This document shows positions 4,251 through 9,423 of a DNA stretch of 9,423 nucleotides, piece by piece (the stretch's first letter is position 1; the number at the start of each line of letters is the position of its first letter). The position numbers were made by a program, and so were the translations under genes. Origin of the DNA: a bacterium. Lineage in GTDB: Bacteria; Patescibacteriota; Minisyncoccia; Moranbacterales; UBA2206. The DNA is taken from assembly GCA_021779205.1 (NCBI GenBank), contig JAJYBE010000033.1:1-9423 (forward strand). The letters are read 5' to 3'. The notes below the pieces were generated by a model that worked only from the letters and a program-made list of their open reading frames with translations, was not told the origin of the DNA and did no database searches.

Positions 4251-5033
4251 ATGTTTACAGATTCAAAATTAGTCGCGGCCGGAAATATTTTTGATATTTC
4301 CAGATATGGCAAAAAAATTTGGTATGGCTCTCTTCCTGAAAGCCGAGTAATAGCAGGTGATAGAAAGAAAAAAATGGAAGGAAGTCGAAGTGACGCTTCA
4401 TATTTCCGAGCCAAAGCAGATTTAAAAAGGCAGATAAATGCCAATGCCTGGCAATGGTTTGATGACAAGGGAAAAGTTTTTATCCCAATATTTATTACTC
4501 TGACATTTGCGGAAAATATTACCGAAGTGGAAAAGGCCAATTATGAATTTACAAAATTCATTCAGCGATTCAATTATGAAATAATCCATAAAAAAAGTTA
4601 TTTGAAGTATACTGTCGTTATTGAGTTTCAAGAACGTGGAGCTGTGCATTATCACGTTGTCTTTTATAACTTGCCCTTTATAAAAAATCTAAAAAATAAA
4701 TTATTGAAAATATGGGGATGCGGATTTACTAATTATCGAAAAATTAAAAACGTTAAGGATGTGGGAAATTATATGTCAAAATACATGACAAAACATATAA
4801 ATGACGCTAGGCTTTATGGAAAAAAATGTTATTTCCCTAGCCGAGGGTTAAAAAAACCGATTGTAAAAAATGACCAAAACGCGGTAGATTTTGTATTGAA
4901 TTTTTTACCAGAATCAGCTATTGTTTATGATAAAACTTTTCCTCATAAGCAATGCGACAGTATCCATTTTACGCGATATGATTTGACCAATGAGCAAGAA
5001 TTAATAAAATCACTCCTTGCATTTCTCAAATAA
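4251..5033 (+). CDS. Rolling-circle replication initiator, HUH endonuclease (Rep)
   Basis: The 260-residue protein carries the three ordered motifs of HUH Rep enzymes. Motif I is FITLTF (81-86). Motif II is RGAVHYHVVFY (129-139), with metal-binding H133 and H135. Motif III is NYMSKYMTK (173-181), with two candidate catalytic tyrosines, Y174 and Y178. A following SRGLKKP (197-203) is common in Rep proteins of microvirus and small-plasmid type. Such enzymes nick one strand at an origin, stay linked through tyrosine and start rolling-circle copying. There is no helicase domain, so a host helicase would be needed. The ATG at 4251 follows an A/T-rich leader without Shine-Dalgarno. The recombinase starts 19 nt after the stop codon, so the two are probably co-transcribed. 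The gene could belong to an integrated plasmid or to a phage relative; the neighbouring recombinase favours an integrative plasmid-like element. Confidence 0.85.
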   Translation: MFTDSKLVAAGNIFDISRYGKKIWYGSLPESRVIAGDRKKKMEGSRSDASYFRAKADLKRQINANAWQWFDDKGKVFIPIFITLTFAENITEVEKANYEFTKFIQRFNYEIIHKKSYLKYTVVIEFQERGAVHYHVVFYNLPFIKNLKNKLLKIWGCGFTNYRKIKNVKDVGNYMSKYMTKHINDARLYGKKCYFPSRGLKKPIVKNDQNAVDFVLNFLPESAIVYDKTFPHKQCDSIHFTRYDLTNEQELIKSLLAFLK

Positions 5034-5052
5034 TTCTAGTATTTTATGAATT

Positions 5053-6525
5053 ATGAAATACATACTTTACGCCAGAAAATCAACAGAACAAGAAGAACGG
5101 CAGGCCATGTCTATTCCGGCTCAAATAAGAGAGCTGACACAAATGACGGAAAGGCTTGGCGTTAAGATTGATGAAACTTACACGGAGGAAATGTCAGCCA
5201 AGAAAACTGGCCGGATTGAGTTTAATAAAATGCTTAAAAATATTGCCAAGCAAAAAGATTGTTGCCTGATTGCTTGGAAAGCGGACAGACTTTCAAGAAA
5301 TAATTTTGACGGAGCCTCTATTATTGATCTTTTGGAAAAAGGCAATATCAAGGAAATTAGAACTATCGACAGGGTTTATAATAATAATCCTATCGATCTC
5401 TTCATGTTGATGTTAGATTTCGGTATTGGCAAGAAATTTTCCGATGATCTAAGTGTCAACGTTAAGCGAGGAAATAGAGAAAAGCTATCCGAGGGAGGCT
5501 GGCCAAGCATGGCACCGTTTGGTTATGTGAATAACAAAGTAAATAAAACTGTAATAGTTGAAAAACAAAACGCAAAATGCGTCGTTCGATTGTTTGAATT
5601 ATATTCTCAAGGGAATAAAAGTTTTAAAGAAATTTCAGATATTTTGCATAACGAATCATTAAGAAGTAAATCAGGAAAGAAACTTTATCCTAGTATGCTT
5701 CATAGAATTATCCGGAATCCTTTTTATTATGGCGTTATGCTTCGAAAGGGTGAATATTACAAAGGTAATCATGAGCCGATAATAAGCAAGCAAATTTTTG
5801 ATACCGCTCAAGATGTTCTGCATGGCAAAAAAGACTCAAGAAAAACCGAAAGATTTTATCCGTACCGAGGTTTTATGACTTGTGCTGAATGCGGTTGTGT
5901 TTTGACTGGTGATACTAAAAAAGGTAAATATGTTTATTATTTCTGCACCAATGGCAAGGGAAACTGCGAGCAACATAAAAAATATATGGCTAGCAAAAAA
6001 GCGGATGAGCTTATGGCTGATTGTTTTGATTTGATTCACTGGGATGAGGAACTAATTGAAATGGCGTATCTGGCGTCAAAGGAAAAATTGGCAAACAAGA
6101 AAAATAGCAATCAGGAACTTTCAGAATCAATCGACAAGAGGCTTAAATCTGCTCAAGAGAGGAAAAGTAGGTTGATTGATATGTATTTGGACAATGGGAT
6201 GCTAAAAGCTGATTACGAGTCAAAATCAAACGAATTGCAATTGGAGATTTTAAATCTGGAAGATCAGAAGTTAAAAATTTCTAAAAAAATCATCAACCCA
6301 GAATCTACTCTCGAACTTACGAAAGATGTCTTTTTAACTGCTAATAGAGCCAAAAAAGAATTCTTAATGGCAGATAATAAAAAAAGGTGTAGGACGTTAG
6401 AAAAGCTACTTTCGAACTTGGTTGTAAAAGATGAAGAAATGGCTTCTGTTAGCTTTAAAATGCCTTATGAGATACTAAAAAATCACCCTCATAATGGTGA
6501 TTTTTCGAGATTGTTGGGGCGGTAG
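5053..6525 (+). CDS. Large serine recombinase / integrase
   Basis: The 490-residue protein opens with a resolvase catalytic domain (about 1-145): YARKS with catalytic S10, and ADRLSRN (77-83) with the conserved arginines. A recombinase DNA-binding domain follows (about 150-260, PFGYV, RIIRNPFYYGVM). Next is a zinc ribbon (C277, C280, C298, C305), then a long charged helix, probably coiled coil (about 345-425), and a C-terminal tail. This is the full large-serine-integrase layout, able to insert or excise DNA between two attachment sites. All key residues are present, so it is probably active. The last four codons and stop (LGR, TAG 6523-6525) lie in or at the edge of the tRNA-Gln 3' end, and a terminator hairpin overlaps codons for NHPHNGDF. 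The C-terminus is therefore partly made of target-site sequence and may differ in the excised form. Confidence 0.92.
   Translation: MKYILYARKSTEQEERQAMSIPAQIRELTQMTERLGVKIDETYTEEMSAKKTGRIEFNKMLKNIAKQKDCCLIAWKADRLSRNNFDGASIIDLLEKGNIKEIRTIDRVYNNNPIDLFMLMLDFGIGKKFSDDLSVNVKRGNREKLSEGGWPSMAPFGYVNNKVNKTVIVEKQNAKCVVRLFELYSQGNKSFKEISDILHNESLRSKSGKKLYPSMLHRIIRNPFYYGVMLRKGEYYKGNHEPIISKQIFDTAQDVLHGKKDSRKTERFYPYRGFMTCAECGCVLTGDTKKGKYVYYFCTNGKGNCEQHKKYMASKKADELMADCFDLIHWDEELIEMAYLASKEKLANKKNSNQELSESIDKRLKSAQERKSRLIDMYLDNGMLKADYESKSNELQLEILNLEDQKLKISKKIINPESTLELTKDVFLTANRAKKEFLMADNKKRCRTLEKLLSNLVVKDEEMASVSFKMPYEILKNHPHNGDFSRLLGR
6477..6505. terminator. Bidirectional terminator inside the recombinase 3' codons
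   Basis: AAAAATCACC (6478-6487) and GGTGATTTTT (6496-6505) form a perfect 10-bp stem around an 8-nt loop. Leftward, the stem ends in six T (6482-6477) and begins 9 nt after tRNA-Gln, so it should end the dnaX-tRNA transcript. Rightward it ends in TTTTT at 6501-6505, 17 nt before the recombinase stop codon. Confidence 0.8.
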
Positions 6526-6585
6526 GATTCGAACCTACGCATGACGGAGTCAAAGTCCGTTGCCTTACCGCTTGGCTACACCCCA
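6514..6585 (-). tRNA. tRNA-Gln (UUG)
   Basis: The minus strand folds as a complete cloverleaf of 72 nt. The acceptor stem is TGGGGTG/CGCCCCA with one G-T pair and discriminator A at 6514. The anticodon loop is CTTTGAC, giving anticodon TTG (6553-6551). The T-arm is GTAGG-TTCGAAT-CCTAC. CCA is not encoded, so it must be added after transcription. The 5' end is 4 nt past the dnaX stop codon, so the tRNA is probably processed from a dnaX read-through transcript. Its 3' end is the likely attachment site of the recombinase element. Confidence 0.95.
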
Positions 6586-6589
6586 AAAA

Positions 6590-8272
6590 TTATTCCACAA
6601 TTTTTCCACCCATAATTTCCACTGCGGAGCTGAGAAGTGACGATTGCTCGTGCTTTTCTTCTTTTTTAGTCATTTCTTGTTCTATTTTTTCTTCAGCGCA
6701 TGATGATTGAATAGGTGCTAAATTTTTATCGATAATGACTTCGATGCGAACAGCTAACCCTAAAATATTACTAAAAACATCTTCAATTGTCAATCTATTT
6801 TGCGGATTGCTCAATTTTTCTTTATAAAAATCATAGGGAGTGGCAAGTGTGATGAGATCGTTGTTTGTGGTTATGATCTGGCAAGTTGAAAGTAATGCGC
6901 AAAGTGAATGATTGTGCGGTCGAATTTCGACCAATAGTCGTTCCCAATTATTTTTTAGCATATTTTTATCAAGCGAAATAGCGGGAGCAAGCCTTGGCTT
7001 TGAATCGAGATTAGGAAAATTTATTTTTTTGGAAATATCAAGAACGGGTGACTCTGTTGAATTTTGCAAGGGAGTCGTTGCGGTTGTTTGTCTTGGAGAA
7101 GCAATTGGTTCATTGGTTTTTTCCATTGTCATTTCTTGTTTTGTAATTGGAGCGGGAGAAGCGGGGAATTTCTTTGTAGCTTTAATGAGAGAGATTTCCA
7201 ATGCCAATTGAGGCAAAAGAAAAGTTTGAATTTTATTTTGCGCTTCCAGAAAAAAATTTATAGCGGAAATAATTTCAGCTAAATCGATTTTTTCCGCTTG
7301 TTCGGATAACTTTTTAATTTTTTCTTCGGTCATTTCGCTAACAAAAAAGGCGCTAAGACTCCCATCTATTTTAAGCAGCATCAATTGGCGAAAATGATTA
7401 ATCAGTGCCTTGGAGAAAATTTGCAAATTATAGCCGGAAGAAGCAATTTCGTTTATTTTTTGAATTGCTGAGGAAGTTTTTTTTGCAACAATATCATCGG
7501 TAATGTCAAAAACAAAATTTTTATCAGTCACTCCCAGAAGCTCCTCTATTTCTTTAGTAGTGATGCTTTTATTTTCAGTCAGAAAAATTTGACCCAAGAG
7601 TGATTCGGCATCGCGGAAGCCTCCTTCTGCGGATAGAGCGATCATTTCAATCGCTTCTTTTTCAATGGTAATTTTTTCTTTTTCAGCAATGAGGGTTAAT
7701 TTTTCTATAATATCTGGCATTGGCAAACGAGGAAAATCAAATCGTTGGCAACGAGAAATAATTGTTTCCGGAACTTTGTGAATTTCGGTTGTTGCTAAAA
7801 TAAATATTGCATGTGCCGGTGGCTCCTCAAGAGTTTTAAGAAGTGCATTGAATGCGCCAGTTGAAAGCATATGCACCTCGTCAATTATATATACTTTGTA
7901 TTTCAAAAATGCTGGCGGAAGGTTGATCGTTTCTTTTAATTCACGAATATTATCAACTCCCGTGTTTGATGCGGCATCAATTTCTATGATGTCTAGGGTT
8001 TGGCTGTTTTGAATTGCTTTGCAAGATTGACAATCTTCACAAGAGTTAACAATTAAAGAAGTGTCATCGTTTTTGATATTTTCGCAATTAATGGTCTTGG
8101 CGAATATGCGTGCAAAAGTGGTTTTGCCTGTGCCTCGCGATCCGGTAAAAAGATAAGCGTGAGAAATGCGGTTATGTTTAATTTCGCCAGAAAGCGTGCG
8201 GACAATGTGTGCTTGACCGATAATTTCGGAAAAATTTTTTGGACGATATTTGCGATACAATGTTTCTGTCAT
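6590..8272 (-). CDS. dnaX: DNA polymerase III subunit gamma/tau
   Basis: The 560-residue protein is the clamp-loader ATPase subunit of the replicative polymerase. It opens with the typical LYRKYRPKNFSEIIGQ and has a Walker A GSRGTGKT (44-51). A zinc-binding module (C63, C78, C81, C84) and Walker B YIIDEVHM (128-135) follow, with a sensor region ATTEIHKVPETIISRC (160-175). Domains I-III extend to about residue 370; a low-complexity linker with many T, P and E residues follows, then a compact C-terminal domain (about 430-515) and a charged tail. The start ATG 8270-8272 fits the family start and has no Shine-Dalgarno. No ybaB or recR follows; tRNA-Gln comes directly after. GC content and codon use look native. 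Confidence 0.97.
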   Translation of the reverse strand: MTETLYRKYRPKNFSEIIGQAHIVRTLSGEIKHNRISHAYLFTGSRGTGKTTFARIFAKTINCENIKNDDTSLIVNSCEDCQSCKAIQNSQTLDIIEIDAASNTGVDNIRELKETINLPPAFLKYKVYIIDEVHMLSTGAFNALLKTLEEPPAHAIFILATTEIHKVPETIISRCQRFDFPRLPMPDIIEKLTLIAEKEKITIEKEAIEMIALSAEGGFRDAESLLGQIFLTENKSITTKEIEELLGVTDKNFVFDITDDIVAKKTSSAIQKINEIASSGYNLQIFSKALINHFRQLMLLKIDGSLSAFFVSEMTEEKIKKLSEQAEKIDLAEIISAINFFLEAQNKIQTFLLPQLALEISLIKATKKFPASPAPITKQEMTMEKTNEPIASPRQTTATTPLQNSTESPVLDISKKINFPNLDSKPRLAPAISLDKNMLKNNWERLLVEIRPHNHSLCALLSTCQIITTNNDLITLATPYDFYKEKLSNPQNRLTIEDVFSNILGLAVRIEVIIDKNLAPIQSSCAEEKIEQEMTKKEEKHEQSSLLSSAVEIMGGKIVE

Positions 8273-8303
8273 GTTGTTAGTTTAACATTGTTTTTGGAAA
8301 AAG

Positions 8304-8331
8304 AAAAATTCCGCCATTGGTGGGCATTTTT
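8304..8331 (-). terminator. Weak terminator-like hairpin between the GtrA-like gene and dnaX
   Basis: On the minus strand AAAAATGCC (8331-8323) pairs with GGC (8315-8313) and ATTTTT (8309-8304), with a 3-nt bulge, and T-rich sequence follows. It fits partial termination between the membrane-protein gene and dnaX, but the A-T stem is weak. Confidence 0.35.
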
Positions 8332-8348
8332 GCGATTAAAAACAAGAA

Positions 8349-9008
8349 TTATTTTTTAAAAACAATGAATTTGTATCCGACAAAATTCCAAACCAATCCG
8401 ACAATACTGCCCATTGCCGCTCCGATCAGTTCCCAACGGCCTTGCTGTGCAATATCGGATGGATTGGCAAGGTGAAAAGTCAAGGAGGCGACAAAAACAT
8501 TAATAAAAAACCCCAAGAGACTTACGATAAAAAATTGAATAAACTCTGATTTTTTTTGATTGGCATCTCGATCGAATGTCCAATATTTGTTCCAATAATA
8601 GCTATTGATGTTAGCGATAATAAACGAGATGGATTTATAGATAGAGTAAAAACTTAAGAATGTGATGCCGGAAAAAATTAGATTATTAGCTTCGATTTTA
8701 AAATTGCTTCTGAAAAAAAAAGTTAAGAGAGATAACACGCCCATATCGACTAAAACATTTAATATTCCGGAAATGCCAAATTTTCCCAGTTGCCAAATGA
8801 AGGAAATTTTTTTACTGATTTCATAAGCAATAATCAATCCTAATGGAGTGGCAATGAGAAAGAGGGGAATTGAAGTGTAGAAAAAACGATCGTAAAGGTC
8901 CGGTTTTGCGTTTTGTAGAACGGGCAAAAACAGAAGTCCGATTAAAAATCCGGCAAACATAGCGAAATATAGATCTCTCTTAGCTATTTTTGTTTCGTTA
9001 GTACTCAT
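8349..9008 (-). CDS. GtrA-like membrane protein
   Basis: The product (219 residues from ATG 9008) has about six hydrophobic segments (13-31, 43-62, 76-98, 112-135, 157-179, 193-211). The last four match the GtrA family layout: GKFGISGILNVLVDMG (75-90), INSYYWNKYWTF (134-145), IQFFIVSLLGFFINV (157-171) and WNFVGYKFIVFKK at the end. GtrA proteins are thought to move lipid-linked sugars across the membrane for surface polysaccharide modification. The two extra N-terminal helices make it longer than the usual 120-150 residues. I prefer ATG 9008, which starts 19 nt after the upstream stop, over ATG 9056, which would overlap the upstream gene by 29 nt and add a lysine-rich lead. Neither has a Shine-Dalgarno. 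Confidence 0.8.
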   Translation of the reverse strand: MSTNETKIAKRDLYFAMFAGFLIGLLFLPVLQNAKPDLYDRFFYTSIPLFLIATPLGLIIAYEISKKISFIWQLGKFGISGILNVLVDMGVLSLLTFFFRSNFKIEANNLIFSGITFLSFYSIYKSISFIIANINSYYWNKYWTFDRDANQKKSEFIQFFIVSLLGFFINVFVASLTFHLANPSDIAQQGRWELIGAAMGSIVGLVWNFVGYKFIVFKK

Positions 9009-9027
9009 TTTTTTGTTTAAAAAATAT

Positions 9028-9423
9028 TTATTCTTCGCTGTTGTTTTTTTCTTCATTCATTCCCGACAATTCTTTACGTAATTCATCTAAATTTGGAGTC
9101 CATTCGTCAATAATGGATATTTCTTCAGCCTCATTTTGCTTTGGATGTTCTTGATAGACTGATTTAGGTGGTTCGTTTTTTTCACTAAGAAGTTCATCGA
9201 TATTTTTCGGTTTGGCAAGTTTTTCATCCATTGTTTTTTCAGCTACTTTTTGTAAGACATTTTCAATGGCGCCCCACTCCGATTCAATATCTCTTGGTGT
9301 AACTAGGGTTACTTCATCCCCCGGCTCAACTTTAAAGTAGGTAATTGAGGCGAGTAGAACGCGATAGGCTTTTCCGTCTGCCACTACAAAAAAATTTCCG
9401 TCAATATCTTGGTTGGCAGTTCC
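9028..9423 (-). CDS. Hypothetical protein, 5' end outside the window
   Basis: The frame is open to the window edge (131 residues visible), so the true start lies beyond 9423; a GTG at 9384 is only an internal codon choice. The visible N-terminal part (GNFFVVADGKAYRVLLASIT, then VEPGDEVTLVTPRD) is a compact beta-rich stretch. It is followed by a highly charged, E- and K-rich tail that ends in NEEKNNSEE and looks disordered. I do not recognise the family. It stands 19 nt upstream of the GtrA-like gene and is probably in the same leftward transcript. Confidence 0.7.
   Translation of the reverse strand, partial: GTANQDIDGNFFVVADGKAYRVLLASITYFKVEPGDEVTLVTPRDIESEWGAIENVLQKVAEKTMDEKLAKPKNIDELLSEKNEPPKSVYQEHPKQNEAEEISIIDEWTPNLDELRKELSGMNEEKNNSEE

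Larger units (their letters stand above)
383..6525 (+). mobile_element. Putative integrated Rep/serine-recombinase element at tRNA-Gln
   Basis: The right border is clear: the recombinase gene ends in the 3' end of tRNA-Gln, and only leftward chromosomal genes lie beyond. The left border is not visible, because no second copy of the tRNA 3' segment was found; the coordinate given is only where the first module copy begins. Content includes two small-gene/hairpin modules, a foreign GC-richer gene, a structured RNA, a DUF2726 protein, a hypothetical gene, an HUH Rep and the recombinase. It may be a composite of two related elements, A without Rep and B with Rep. Confidence 0.55.

Noticed and set aside
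1..9423. CRISPR array or retron
   Set aside because: No regularly spaced repeats and no reverse transcriptase gene are present.

Overview
The window looks like chromosome from a Patescibacteria/CPR-type bacterium. The DNA is AT-rich, genes are tightly packed, nearly all starts lack a Shine-Dalgarno sequence, and the small-ORF, Rep and serine-recombinase set is one I associate with CPR mobile regions. This assignment is an inference from style, with no marker-gene phylogeny behind it. TGA is used as a stop codon, which argues against the Gracilibacteria/SR1 code.

Left edge (1-442): the last codons of an IS30-family transposase, then about 330 bp without a gene that ends in a terminator hairpin. 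Accessory block (about 383-6525): a module of a 49-residue protein followed by a GTCA-loop hairpin occurs twice, as copy A (443-640) and copy B (4028-4219, frameshifted). Between the copies lie a clearly GC-richer, leftward gene for a membrane protein with an SPFH/band-7-like region, a 21-bp inverted repeat, a strongly structured segment ending in T6 that looks like a non-coding or leader RNA, a membrane-anchored DUF2726 protein and an unrecognised 263-aa protein. After copy B come a rolling-circle HUH Rep (4251-5033) and a large serine recombinase (5053-6525). The recombinase reading frame ends inside the 3' end of a tRNA-Gln gene, so this block is best read as an integrated replicating element sitting at the tRNA.

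Right side (6514-9423, all leftward): a truncated hypothetical gene, a GtrA-like membrane protein, dnaX (DNA polymerase III gamma/tau) and tRNA-Gln(UUG), which starts 4 nt after dnaX stops. This is ordinary chromosome. A bidirectional terminator for the dnaX-tRNA unit lies inside the last codons of the recombinase gene.

Proposed working (inference): Rep nicks an origin in the hairpin region upstream of its own gene, the recombinase inserts or excises the element at tRNA-Gln, and the 49-aa protein and structured RNA are candidate regulators. The two direct origin-like copies bracket 3.6 kb of cargo that Rep could in principle circularise or copy. Nothing beyond the named families was verified by database search.
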